In this document: one piece after another, positions 30,521 through 38,642 of the stretch
Position numbering within the stretch: position 1 is the first letter of the stretch
Layout of the letters: every line of letters begins with the position of its first letter
IMG/VR virus record: IMGVR_UViG_3300020731_000027
Location: 1 to 48,375 of that record
Source: a virus
DNA: 48,375 nt
Direction: 5' to 3' (one strand)
Made by a program: the position numbers and the translations under genes
Notes under the pieces: model-generated
Told to the model about the DNA's origin: nothing
Database searches by the model: none
What the model saw: only the letters and a program-made list of their open reading frames with translations

Positions 30521-31420
30521 ATGAAAGTTTTAAACTTAACAAATTATGGAGAATCTGACATTAAATTCAGAATATCTACATTTCCTGATGGTCAACAAGA
30601 CATCACATTAATTAGTTGGAAATTCACTTCAAATATAACCGATATTGGTTCTAATGAAGTGATACAGATTAAATCACGTTTCAACTCATTTAAGGACTTG
30701 GAATTAATTATATGTGCAACTAAAGCACTTCGTAGATTGAAAGTAAAAGAAATACATCTTTACATTCCTTATTTACTTGGGGCACGTTCAGATCGTCAAT
30801 TTTTATCTGGTGGTAACTCTTATCTTGTTGATGTGATTGCACCAATATTAAATGCACAAGATTATGAAAGTGTAACAGTAATGGATGCACATAGTGATGT
30901 TGCAGCTGCTTGTATTAAGAACCTTAATATTATTGATAACGTAAACCTTGTTAAGTTTGCAATAACCAATATTGTACCACCAGCAATTGGATTAACTCAA
31001 TCTGTTATTGTTTCACCTGATGCTGGTGCAATGAAGAAGATTTATCATGTTGCAGAAGGTATTGGTTATAAAAATAATATATTAATTGCATCAAAACATC
31101 GTGATGTTGAAACTGGTAGGATTTTGAGAACTGATGTTCCTCTTACTCCTGAACATAGTAACAAATCATTTGTTATTATTGATGACATTTGTGATGGTGG
31201 TAGAACATTTATTGAGATTGCAAAAGTTATCATTGAAACTTATCCTGATGCTAGAATTTACTTAGTTGTAACACATGGTATATTCAGTGCAAGTTTTGAA
31301 ACATTAAGTGAATACTTTGATGGTATCTATTGTACAAATTCAGTTAAGGATATTCCTAAATTAGTGTTAAATGAAAATGAATTTGTAAAAACAAAGGTTA
31401 CACAATATAACGTATTTTAA
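30521..31420 (+). CDS. prs: Ribose-phosphate pyrophosphokinase-like enzyme (PRPP synthetase / Adps)
   Basis: 299 residues. Family blocks: STFPDGQQDITL, LYIPYLLGARSDRQFLSGG (the P-Y-x-x-x-x-R-Q-D-R-x region, here R-S-D-R-Q), VTVMDAHSDVAAACI, VIVSPDAGAMKKI and the PRPP loop VIIDDICDGGRTF. It transfers pyrophosphate from ATP to ribose 5-phosphate. In NARP1 the relative Adps instead acts on ADP-ribose. The missing N-terminal nucleotide-binding SGN/NG segment seen in housekeeping Prs makes the alternative plausible. It partners with NAMPT at 23068. Confidence 0.87.
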   Translation: MKVLNLTNYGESDIKFRISTFPDGQQDITLISWKFTSNITDIGSNEVIQIKSRFNSFKDLELIICATKALRRLKVKEIHLYIPYLLGARSDRQFLSGGNSYLVDVIAPILNAQDYESVTVMDAHSDVAAACIKNLNIIDNVNLVKFAITNIVPPAIGLTQSVIVSPDAGAMKKIYHVAEGIGYKNNILIASKHRDVETGRILRTDVPLTPEHSNKSFVIIDDICDGGRTFIEIAKVIIETYPDARIYLVVTHGIFSASFETLSEYFDGIYCTNSVKDIPKLVLNENEFVKTKVTQYNVF

Positions 31421-31421
31421 T

Positions 31422-31691
31422 ATGGAAATTAAGTGGTCAGAAAAAAAAGATGGTACTGGTGAAATAGTCTATCGTGGTATTGATACTGAATATATTATCC
31501 ACAAGGAAACATATTTTTGGGTACTAACATATGCAGATTTTTGGACACTTGATGACAATTCATTTTTTGTAAATGTAAAAAGACATCATAATGATACATT
31601 TGCAGTAATTGAATTAATGCAATATGCAGAAAAAGTTCATGTGAAGTATTTGGAACATAAAGAAAAAAATAAAACTAAGTTTAATGGGTAA
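31422..31691 (+). CDS. Unknown small acidic/aromatic protein
   Basis: 89 residues, MEIKWSEKKDGTGEIVYRGI then YIIHKETYFWVLTYADFWTL. A strand-rich N-terminal part and a C-terminal helix (VIELMQYAEKVHVKYLEHKE). It begins 1 base after the PRPP synthetase stop, so it is co-transcribed. No family is recognised. Confidence 0.5.
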   Translation: MEIKWSEKKDGTGEIVYRGIDTEYIIHKETYFWVLTYADFWTLDDNSFFVNVKRHHNDTFAVIELMQYAEKVHVKYLEHKEKNKTKFNG

Positions 31692-31824
31692 TTACTATCG
31701 TCTTATTTCTGACCATTCAATTACAATAACTGAAGTTGAATATTGTAGACTATCATGGAGTGATCAACGTAAATATGAATTGGTCACTCCAATAAAAAAA
31801 TTTGATGTTGAAGTTGAAAATTAA
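31684..31824 (+). CDS. Unknown small protein
   Basis: 46 residues: MGNYYRLISDHSITITEVEY then CRLSWSDQRKYELVTPIKKF. It overlaps the previous gene by 8 bases and precedes the macro gene by 8 bases, so it has the spacing of a true operon member. A small strand-rich product of unknown role. Confidence 0.45.
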   Translation: MGNYYRLISDHSITITEVEYCRLSWSDQRKYELVTPIKKFDVEVEN

Positions 31825-31832
31825 AAAATATT

Positions 31833-32333
31833 ATGTATAAAGAAATAGAAGGTGACTTAATAAAATTGGGTCTTGAAGGAAATTTTGATGTTATATCACA
31901 TGGTTGCAATTGTTTTTGCACAATGCAGGCGGGAATCGCACCACAAATGGTTAAAACATTTGGTACTGATCGTTTTGAACTTGAAAAAAATCAATATAAA
32001 GGTAATATAAATAAATTAGGTCAAATTGATTGGGAATATGTTCCATTATTAAACACATCTGGTAATGTAATAAAAAATTTGATTGTTGTTAATAGTTACA
32101 CTCAATTTTATTATGGTAAAAACCATACTGATGGTGTTGAAAAACCAGTAGATTATGAGGCAATTACCATGTGTATGAGAAAGATTAATCATATCTTCAA
32201 AGGTAAACATATTGGTCTCCCTTATGTTATAGGTTGTGGTCTTGCTGGGGGAGACATTAATATTGTTTTACCAATAATTAAACGAGAGTTAAAGGATATG
32301 GATGTTACAATGGTTAAATACAATAAAAAATAA
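31833..32333 (+). CDS. Macro domain protein (ADP-ribose binding)
   Basis: 166 residues. IEGDLIKLGLEGNFDVISHG is the family start (G-D-[IL]-x-x, D-V-I-[VS]-[NH]), then CNCFCTMQAGIAPQMVKTFG, VNSYTQFYY, and GLPYVIGCGLAGGDINIVLP, which is the G-x-G-x-x-G-G-D-x loop that binds the distal ribose. The short loops fit the TARG1/ALC1-like group. It could remove ADP-ribose from DNA or protein or bind free ADP-ribose. Its place two genes after a Prs/Adps-like enzyme fits an ADP-ribose theme. Confidence 0.8.
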   Translation: MYKEIEGDLIKLGLEGNFDVISHGCNCFCTMQAGIAPQMVKTFGTDRFELEKNQYKGNINKLGQIDWEYVPLLNTSGNVIKNLIVVNSYTQFYYGKNHTDGVEKPVDYEAITMCMRKINHIFKGKHIGLPYVIGCGLAGGDINIVLPIIKRELKDMDVTMVKYNKK

Positions 32334-32339
32334 TTAACC

Positions 32340-32600
32340 ATGGCAATTGGAATTGGATTACATTGTTGGTACTGTGATCATGGTCCTTGTACCAATGATT
32401 GTTTTAATGAAAAAAAATCGGTTGATGAAAAAGTAAAAGAGGTTAAACCTAAAGAATCATATAAACATGAATATGAAGTTTATATTAAAACCATAAATGG
32501 TATAATTAAAGAAACTGAGGAAAGGATTAAAAGGTTAGATAAATTAAAAGAAGTTAGTAAACAATCTTTTGATGAATGGTACGAATTAAAAAAAAAATAA
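32340..32600 (+). CDS. Small zinc-knuckle protein with coiled coil
   Basis: 86 residues. The first 25 contain LHCWYCDHGPCTNDCFNEKK, four Cys plus His, a probable zinc site. Then a Lys/Glu-rich linker and a helix ETEERIKRLDKLKEVSKQSF that can form a coiled coil. It may be a nucleic-acid or protein-binding adaptor. No family is named. Confidence 0.5.
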   Translation: MAIGIGLHCWYCDHGPCTNDCFNEKKSVDEKVKEVKPKESYKHEYEVYIKTINGIIKETEERIKRLDKLKEVSKQSFDEWYELKKK

Positions 32601-32604
32601 TTTT

Positions 32605-32676
32605 ATGGAAAATACATTCGATAGTACGGAAGACACGTTTGATGAAGATTATTATTCCCAAGTGAGGATGATGTAA
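32605..32676 (+). CDS. Possible 23-residue acidic peptide
   Basis: MENTFDSTEDTFDEDYYSQV and three more residues. The frame is short and could be a truncated gene, since another frame continues FPSEDDVNYRC to 32690. Supported only by acidic composition and position. Confidence 0.25.
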   Translation: MENTFDSTEDTFDEDYYSQVRMM

Positions 32677-32699
32677 ATTATCGTTGTTAAAAAAATAAA

Positions 32700-32731
32700 T
32701 TTGGTGGAATGAAAGTTCCACCTTATTTTTG
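32700..32731 (+). promoter_or_regulatory. Promoter with a hairpin in the spacer (copy 3)
   Basis: TTTG 32700-32703, 20 bases, TATTTTTG 32724-32731. The stem GGTGGAAT / GTTCCACC around GAAA differs in sequence from copy 1 yet still pairs. Confidence 0.65.
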
Positions 32732-32747
32732 CATAAATTAATTAGAC

Positions 32748-33278
32748 ATGGAAGACATTGTAAAAGAGTTTAAAGAAATTTTGAAATCAAAATATAGTGA
32801 TATATGTTCAATGTATCATCATTTGTTTTCCATATTTCCTGAAAAAGAATTAAAAGAAAATTTGGAATACTGGTTATCACATTACCAAGAAAACAAAGAA
32901 GATTGGTTTTATGATTTCCATAAGTCAATTCGTCAAACTGATTTTTTTAACCTTACACTTCATCGTTATGTTAATAAATTAACTGAGGAACAGAGTGATA
33001 GAAGACAAGAATTAATAAATATTCGTCAAAAACAATATAAAGAAGAATTCAAAACACAAAATCCGGAAGAAAAAATGGAAGAATATCGTATCTTCAATCA
33101 AAGACCGGATCGTGTTGAATCATTAAACGAGTTATCTAAATTAAATTCAATTCTTAGAACAGAAGAAGATTTTGGAATCTCTGGTCATCTTGATATGTTA
33201 CTTTGGAATACAATCCATCTTGATAAAGATAATGAGTTACAATCAATATTAGAAAGAACGTTTAAAATTTGTTCATGA
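32748..33278 (+). CDS. Unknown phage protein
   Basis: 176 residues, mainly helical, rich in Glu/Lys and aromatic residues (CSMYHHLFSIFPEKELKENL, EDWFYDFHKSIRQTDFFNLT). The C-terminus has ISGHLDMLLWNTIHLDKDNE. No known motif. It overlaps the next gene by ATGA. Confidence 0.5.
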   Translation: MEDIVKEFKEILKSKYSDICSMYHHLFSIFPEKELKENLEYWLSHYQENKEDWFYDFHKSIRQTDFFNLTLHRYVNKLTEEQSDRRQELINIRQKQYKEEFKTQNPEEKMEEYRIFNQRPDRVESLNELSKLNSILRTEEDFGISGHLDMLLWNTIHLDKDNELQSILERTFKICS

Positions 33279-33574
33279 TAGTTTATAAACTATTCAGATT
33301 GAGGAAAGATGGTTCAATATCATCTTTATTCATCAATAAAAAAGAAACCTATCCATTTAATCAATGGATTGAAGCAAAGGAATATCCAACAAAGGGTTAT
33401 AAATTCAGACCTTATTTTCATTGTACAGAGAACCCAACCGCACCACATTTAACTTTAAAGAATAGAGTTTGGTGTAAAGTTCAAGTTGAAGATTATACTG
33501 AAATGATTAGACCTGAGAAACAAGGTGGTAAATGGATTCTAGCAAAAAGAATTAAATTAATAGAAAAATTATAA
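33275..33574 (+). CDS. Conserved hypothetical protein (phage and bacterial family)
   Basis: 99 residues: VYKLFRLRKDGSISSLFINK, then YPTKGYKFRPYFHCTENPTA, then PHLTLKNRVWCKVQVEDYTE, then GGKWILAKRIKLIEKL. The K-L-F-R-x-R-K-D-G-[ST] start and G-G-x-W-I-L-A end are features of a widespread uncharacterised family. The ATGA start is preferred to the ATG six bases earlier. Confidence 0.65.
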   Translation: MIVYKLFRLRKDGSISSLFINKKETYPFNQWIEAKEYPTKGYKFRPYFHCTENPTAPHLTLKNRVWCKVQVEDYTEMIRPEKQGGKWILAKRIKLIEKL

Positions 33575-33602
33575 TTTATTTTTTTATCTCAAACAATTCA
33601 CT

Positions 33603-33610
33603 TATATTTG
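33603..33610 (+). promoter_or_regulatory. -7 box TATATTTG
   Basis: TATATTTG 33 bases before the ATG at 33644. Confidence 0.6.
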
Positions 33611-33643
33611 CATCATTAAATAACAATAATAAATTAAAAAAAA

Positions 33644-34033
33644 ATGAGGACATTCGGACAAATTATGTTAGTGGTTTTAATCCTAATGGGGATTACACTA
33701 TTGTCATTCACATGTAGGTCATGTGACATTCTACAAAGACATGTAGAGAATAGTATGGAAAACGCTGTGATTAGTTATGATGAGTATCAGAACATCAAAG
33801 CAACTTGTGATCAGTTAAATACTGATTTGGGTATTGTACAATCAACACCAGAAACTGACAGACAGTTTGAACAGTTTACAAAGGCACAACGTATTAACGC
33901 AACGAAATCCAATTTGAATAGATGGGTTGAAGAATACAACGCAAAGAGTAAACATATTGATAAGAAATGGTGGAAATCTGATGCATTACCATATCAGTTA
34001 AATGTAAATGATTTTTCTAATTATAACAAATAA
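33644..34033 (+). CDS. Membrane-anchored phage protein
   Basis: 129 residues. One N-terminal span (IMLVVLILMGITLLSF) followed by TCRSCD, possibly a lipobox-like Cys, and a helical periplasmic part (SMENAVISYDEYQNIKATCD, FTKAQRINATKSNLNRWVEE). I know this N-A-V-x-x-Y-[ED]-[EQ]-[FY] pattern from conserved pairs in large phages, where it is followed by a small lipoprotein, as here. It may act in the cell envelope, for instance in superinfection exclusion. That role is a guess. Confidence 0.55.
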   Translation: MRTFGQIMLVVLILMGITLLSFTCRSCDILQRHVENSMENAVISYDEYQNIKATCDQLNTDLGIVQSTPETDRQFEQFTKAQRINATKSNLNRWVEEYNAKSKHIDKKWWKSDALPYQLNVNDFSNYNK

Positions 34034-34049
34034 AAAAAAAACAAAAAAA

Positions 34050-34661
34050 ATGAAAAAGTTTTTAACAGTAGTATCAGTTTTCGTATTAATGACAATTATG
34101 ATGTCTAATACAGGTTGTAATGTAAATCAAGAAGTTCCGGATAACACATCGGCAATTAAAGAACAGGCTCACACCGAGAGTAATCAACAAAATTTAAATG
34201 AGGTACAACCTGCACCGACAATCAGTTGGTCGTTGGAACGTGATAACCTTATCAAACGTTTTAAACTTCAAAATGATAGAGCGGTTATGTTCTATATGTA
34301 TATCTTCATTGAAGGAGTTGGAACACCAATTGGTTATTATCAAGTTAATAAAGTATCATCAGTTAATAGTCAATTAACCAATACAATGCAGATCATATCA
34401 GGTGCAAGAAGTGGAAATGATTTACCGGTTGGGCAAGTTGCAGTAGTCCCATCTCCAGATGAGGCGGGTTCTTATGGAACAAATGGTGACGCTGTATTTG
34501 GGTTCACACCTGAGAACATATATATTGAAAGTAATATGAAATATATTACATCAACTGTTCCATTACACTTCAATCAACCAGTTTCTAAATTAGCGGTAAT
34601 TAGTACAGATGAAGCACAAAAAATGTTGGATATTTCCAAGAACGCAATGGGTGTAAAATAA
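34050..34661 (+). CDS. Phage lipoprotein
   Basis: 203 residues from ATG 34050. MKKFLTVVSVFVLMTIMMSN with TGCN makes a type II signal peptide and lipobox. A Ser/Thr/Asn-rich linker leads to a domain beginning ISWSLERDNLIKRFKLQND, with VGTPIGYYQVNKVSSVNSQL, DLPVGQVAVVPSPDEAGSYG and GDAVFGFTPENIYIESN. The same domain follows the TM partner in other large phages. It would be exported and lipid-anchored. The role is unknown. Confidence 0.65.
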   Translation: MKKFLTVVSVFVLMTIMMSNTGCNVNQEVPDNTSAIKEQAHTESNQQNLNEVQPAPTISWSLERDNLIKRFKLQNDRAVMFYMYIFIEGVGTPIGYYQVNKVSSVNSQLTNTMQIISGARSGNDLPVGQVAVVPSPDEAGSYGTNGDAVFGFTPENIYIESNMKYITSTVPLHFNQPVSKLAVISTDEAQKMLDISKNAMGVK

Positions 34662-34670
34662 TTAAAAAAA

Positions 34671-35801
34671 GTGAAGGAGGAGTTTAAAAATATATTAGAT
34701 ATGGATGGAATACACGAAGAGACATTTTATCGTCCGTTTGATTCGGATGATTTTCCGGTGGGACCTTTTATTATGAATAAAACAGGTAAGCCGATTGATA
34801 GATATTTTAAACCTTCCGAAGAAATAAAGTATAACGGTGATGAGATTTTCAAGTTAATAACTGAAAAAGGATTTATTCATGTTCACACAAAAGAATATCA
34901 ATCAAAAGAGAGACATTATTTAGTATCACATTATTATAAAAAATACAATGATGGTGGTATAATTGTAATCTCTTTCGGTGGTAGAAACATTAAAAATAAA
35001 AGAAAAGGTAAAAATAAAAATACCGGTGGTTCTCCTTATGTGTTTTCAAACACATCTGAAGATACTTATCGTCAATTAATTAATGAATTAACTATCTTAG
35101 GTAAACCCGAAAAGGAAAAAGAAAATAACATTCGTTTAATTACAACATCTAAATCTGGTTATAGTACTGTTCTATTTGAATTACCAAAACAAAAGATGGA
35201 TATTGAATTGAATTATGGTTCTCATTTCACAAAGGTACATAATAAAATAATAACACATCTTAATAAACCTAATGGTAAAGGGTTGGTATTGTTACATGGT
35301 ACACCTGGTACAGGTAAAACCCACTATTTAAAGTACTTGGCAAGTAAGATTAAGGATAAGAGAGTAATATTTGTTCCACCACATCTGGCAGACTTTATCA
35401 CCTCACCTGAAATGACACCATTCCTTATTGATAATTCCGATAGTATCCTCTTCATTGAGGATGCTGAAAGGGTGATCACCGATAGAAATACTGGAGGAAC
35501 TGCTGGGGTTTCAAACATCCTTAACATTACTGATGGTATATTAAGTGATATGTTGAATATTCAGATTGTGGCAACATTTAATATGGATAAGAAGAAGATT
35601 GATGAAGCATTACTCCGTAAAGGTAGATTAATTGCTGAACATAAATTTGATAAATTATCCATTGAGGAATCAAATAAATTGGTTAATCACTTGAAGATCA
35701 AAGATTTTGTTGCAACAAAACCAATGACATTAACTGAAATATATAATGTCAATGAGGAAGAGTTCAAATCGGAAGAAAAAACCAAAATTGGTTTTAAATA
35801 A
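34671..35801 (+). CDS. AAA+ ATPase with N-terminal unknown domain
   Basis: 376 residues from a GTG (the first ATG, 34701, is also possible; AAGGAGGAG just inside the gene could serve that one). Residues 1-180 are an unknown domain (SKERHYLVSHYYKKYNDGGI). Walker A HGTPGTGKTH at 209-217, Walker B SILFIEDAER, sensor 1 QIVATFN and RKGRLI in place of an arginine finger. The S-P-E-M-T-P-F-L segment recalls single-AAA phage proteins. Likely a remodeller. Terminator right after. Confidence 0.78.
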   Translation: MKEEFKNILDMDGIHEETFYRPFDSDDFPVGPFIMNKTGKPIDRYFKPSEEIKYNGDEIFKLITEKGFIHVHTKEYQSKERHYLVSHYYKKYNDGGIIVISFGGRNIKNKRKGKNKNTGGSPYVFSNTSEDTYRQLINELTILGKPEKEKENNIRLITTSKSGYSTVLFELPKQKMDIELNYGSHFTKVHNKIITHLNKPNGKGLVLLHGTPGTGKTHYLKYLASKIKDKRVIFVPPHLADFITSPEMTPFLIDNSDSILFIEDAERVITDRNTGGTAGVSNILNITDGILSDMLNIQIVATFNMDKKKIDEALLRKGRLIAEHKFDKLSIEESNKLVNHLKIKDFVATKPMTLTEIYNVNEEEFKSEEKTKIGFK

Positions 35802-35816
35802 AAAAATAAATTAGAT

Positions 35817-35852
35817 AAAAACCCCAATAATTTTTTTTATTGGGGTTTTTTT
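35817..35852 (+). terminator. Strong rho-independent terminator
   Basis: AACCCCAATAA, T-rich loop, TTATTGGGGTT and more T, preceded by an A-run that could serve the other strand. Confidence 0.85.
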
Positions 35853-35854
35853 AT

Positions 35855-35862
35855 TATCTTTG
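35855..35862 (+). promoter_or_regulatory. -7 box TATCTTTG
   Basis: TATCTTTG fits TAnnTTTG, 30 bases before the ATG at 35893, right after the terminator. Confidence 0.55.
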
Positions 35863-35892
35863 TTCTATTAATAACAAATAAAAAATTTTAAA

Positions 35893-36546
35893 ATGGTATT
35901 CATTTATTTAATCTTAGGTATTATTATTTTAATTGGGATCACCTTATTCATTAAAAGTTCAAATTCACTATCAGTAGAATCTGATGGAACAATCAGTAAA
36001 ACAATAAAATTTAATAAGAATAGCTGGCATTTTTGGTACTATTCAAATGTCTTCTCAAAAGAACAACCAAAAGTATTATGTCCATATTATTGGTCTATGG
36101 TATTTTTAATATTATTATCACCAATAATATTACCTATTTTGGGTGTTAAAAAATTATTTTATTATATTCGAAGTAAATTTAAAACTAATAAACCAAAAGT
36201 CGAAAAAGAATACGATTATGATAAAGAACTAAGAAAATTAAAGACAGTTGTAATTATCGGTAAAGTACTCTTTGGTATTATTATAATAGGAGTTTTACTT
36301 GGTATCGTATATTGTTTTTACGATGGTGTTACTAAATATGGATGGTTATATATTTTAAAGGTTATTGGTGCTGGTATTTTAGTTGTATTAGGAATTATAT
36401 TATCCATTGTGTTTTTTTATTATACATTTAAAGGATTTAGATATGTTTGTTTAAAATTATATTATACAAATTTCATACAAGTACCAAAACAAATGGTAGT
36501 TGCAATATATAAAAGGGCTTGTCCAATAATCGAGTGGAAAAATTAA
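35893..36546 (+). CDS. Multi-span membrane protein
   Basis: 217 residues with about four spans: residues 1-20 (VFIYLILGIIILIGITLFI), about 66-88 (SMVFLILLSPIILPILGV), 116-140 (VVIIGKVLFGIIIIGVLLGI) and 147-178 (LYILKVIGAGILVVLGIIL). Charged loops (KSKFKTNKPKVEKEYDYDKE-like) lie between spans 2 and 3. No transporter signature is visible. Confidence 0.55.
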   Translation: MVFIYLILGIIILIGITLFIKSSNSLSVESDGTISKTIKFNKNSWHFWYYSNVFSKEQPKVLCPYYWSMVFLILLSPIILPILGVKKLFYYIRSKFKTNKPKVEKEYDYDKELRKLKTVVIIGKVLFGIIIIGVLLGIVYCFYDGVTKYGWLYILKVIGAGILVVLGIILSIVFFYYTFKGFRYVCLKLYYTNFIQVPKQMVVAIYKRACPIIEWKN

Positions 36547-36560
36547 AAATTAAATAGAAA

Positions 36561-38048
36561 ATGTCAAATTACAAACAACTAAAGTCTAATCCGGAGTACA
36601 ACATCAGTTTGGTTGATGTTATGAGTTTTGTTACAAAAACAAATAAAGCAAAGTACCTTGAATTATTTTGTAAACTTTACAAGAATAAAAAAATAGGTGG
36701 TAAAAAAAATAATGTTTATGGTACATTGATTTCAAAAATTTTTGATATACCACAATCAGAGGTTGATATGTTAACATCGTTTTCAACATATATTCATTAT
36801 TTGATTACTGAAAATATGTCTGAAGATATAAAATTATTCCAAAAGTTTGTTAATTTAAATGAACGTGGTTTAATTGAAAAAAATGATGTATTAACATACA
36901 CATCAATTGATGAATTAAAGAACGAGGTTTCCAAATCTGAATCTAGACATATTGAGAAAGAAATGGAGAAACAAGTACAGAAAATTTCTGACGATGAAGA
37001 ATGGTTAGTATTAAGACCATTAACATATGAATCATCAAGAAAGTATGGTTCTAATACCAAATGGTGTACAACACATAATGAAAGAACATACTTTGATAAG
37101 TACACTAAGAATGGTATTTTAATTTATTTTATTAATAAAAAAACCGGTGTTAAAGTTGCTGTATTTAGGTCATTAAAACATAGTGATAGTAATAGTCTTG
37201 GTGGTGTTGCAAGAGAATTTTCATTTTGGGATCAGAAAGATGTTAGAATTGATTCAATGGAATCGGGATTACCTGATTATATTAAATCAATATTAATGGA
37301 GGAAATTAATAACAATCCTTATACTAACTTGGAAGTTTATGCAAAAAGAAATAAAGTTCAAGTACCAAAAGAAGAGGAATTTTTTAAGAAAAGAAGAACA
37401 ATTGGTGTAACTGAAATGGTAGTTAATGAAGAAGAACAAGAACCTGGTGGAGACGTACTTCCTGGTATGTTACCTGATATAAATTATGGTGAACTTGCTC
37501 ATGGAGTAGAAAATGATAGATTTGGTAGATTAGCACAACGTATTAATGATTTAACTAACAATGATAGAGTAAGACGTGTTAGGGAGTTAATGACTGATGA
37601 TGTTGAAGATAGACCTGTAGATCAACCACAACCGACTAGATTAAGAGTTGCCGATCTTGTTGATGCAATTGCTAGACGACAAGAATATATTCATAATCTT
37701 GAAGTGGATCGAATTCAAGAAGCAAATGAAGATGTTGAGAGTGAATTTATTTCTCAAATGAGACAATTGGAAGAACAACATCAACAAGAAGAATATGTTG
37801 ACCGAGATTTTATTTCTGAAATGGAATCAAGAGAAGATGAAGAAGAAGACTATGGTGTTGAAGCTGAACCAATGCCAGAAGATGGTGAAGATATGGTGGG
37901 AGAAATTGATGGTGATGTTGAGGAATCAGTTAATAATTTTCTAACAGAAATGAGTGACAGACTTGGAAGATCAGGTTGGATTACAACAAATATTACCATA
38001 GAACGTCCACAATTGAGAGATGAATCACAAGATGAACAAGCAGGATAA
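36561..38048 (+). CDS. TKWC-motif phage protein, long paralogue with acidic tail
   Basis: 495 residues. Residues 1-250 parallel the 223-residue protein at 17826: NISLVDVMSFVTKTNKAKYL, then DDEEWLVLRPLTYESSRKYG, SNTKWCTTHN, ILIYFINKKTGVKVAVFRSL and SFWDQKDVRIDS. Residues 275-495 are a long, repetitive, acidic and Gln-rich tail (EEYVDRDFISEMESREDEEE), likely coiled or disordered. The tail might bind a partner or DNA-binding protein. The function of the core domain is unknown. Confidence 0.65.
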   Translation: MSNYKQLKSNPEYNISLVDVMSFVTKTNKAKYLELFCKLYKNKKIGGKKNNVYGTLISKIFDIPQSEVDMLTSFSTYIHYLITENMSEDIKLFQKFVNLNERGLIEKNDVLTYTSIDELKNEVSKSESRHIEKEMEKQVQKISDDEEWLVLRPLTYESSRKYGSNTKWCTTHNERTYFDKYTKNGILIYFINKKTGVKVAVFRSLKHSDSNSLGGVAREFSFWDQKDVRIDSMESGLPDYIKSILMEEINNNPYTNLEVYAKRNKVQVPKEEEFFKKRRTIGVTEMVVNEEEQEPGGDVLPGMLPDINYGELAHGVENDRFGRLAQRINDLTNNDRVRRVRELMTDDVEDRPVDQPQPTRLRVADLVDAIARRQEYIHNLEVDRIQEANEDVESEFISQMRQLEEQHQQEEYVDRDFISEMESREDEEEDYGVEAEPMPEDGEDMVGEIDGDVEESVNNFLTEMSDRLGRSGWITTNITIERPQLRDESQDEQAG

Positions 38049-38054
38049 AATAAA

Positions 38055-38086
38055 TTTGTTTAATTAAAATTAAAAACATATATTTG
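38055..38086 (+). promoter_or_regulatory. Bacteroidota-type promoter
   Basis: TTTG 38055-38058, 20 bases, TATATTTG 38079-38086, ATG at 38091. Confidence 0.7.
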
Positions 38087-38090
38087 CATT

Positions 38091-38639
38091 ATGAATAAGA
38101 CATTAATAATACACCCAAAAGACCCGTCAACATCTTTCTTGGATATCGTTTATAAAGATATTCCAAACAAAACAGTTATAACTGGTGGAGTTATGAAAGA
38201 AGAAGTTGCAGAACTTATCAAAGAACATGACCGATGTATGTTCATGGGTCATGGTTATCCTGGTGGTTTGTTTTCAGTTGGACAATTCCCCGGTTCTTAT
38301 GGTACAATCATTGATTTTTCAATGGTACCATTGTTAAATGAAAAAGAAAATAACGTATTCATTTGGTGTAATGCCGATAAATTCGTTGATAAGTATCAAC
38401 TTAAAGGTTTCTATTCAGGGATGTTTATATCTGAAGTTGGTGAGGCAACATATTGTGGTGTTTTTGGTACAGACCAAGATATTGTTGACGAATCGAATTA
38501 TGGATTCTGTCATATTATCGCCAAATACATCAATGAGGATAGAGAACTTATCCATGAGAATGTAACCAAAGAATATGGTTTAATTGCGGAAACAAACCCA
38601 GTTGCATTTTATAATAACAATCGTTTATATAAAAGATAG
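38091..38639 (+). CDS. Caspase-fold-like (clan CD) protein
   Basis: 182 residues. MFMGHGYPGGLFS (His 54-Gly) after a strand, and later NVFIWCNADKFVD (Cys 93) after another strand, are placed like the His-Gly and hydrophobic-x-Cys dyad of caspases, CHAT and gingipains. Between them lies FPGSYGTIIDFSMVPLL. The rest has GMFISEVGEATYCGVFGTDQ. The pattern supports a cysteine peptidase-like fold, perhaps cutting a host protein or acting as an inactive decoy. Sequence alone cannot prove activity. Confidence 0.55.
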   Translation: MNKTLIIHPKDPSTSFLDIVYKDIPNKTVITGGVMKEEVAELIKEHDRCMFMGHGYPGGLFSVGQFPGSYGTIIDFSMVPLLNEKENNVFIWCNADKFVDKYQLKGFYSGMFISEVGEATYCGVFGTDQDIVDESNYGFCHIIAKYINEDRELIHENVTKEYGLIAETNPVAFYNNNRLYKR

Positions 38640-38642
38640 TTT

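Noticed and set aside
36797-37105. 102-residue antisense frame in the long TKWC gene
   Set aside because: Shadow of a conserved domain; Ser/Phe-rich composition and no start signals.
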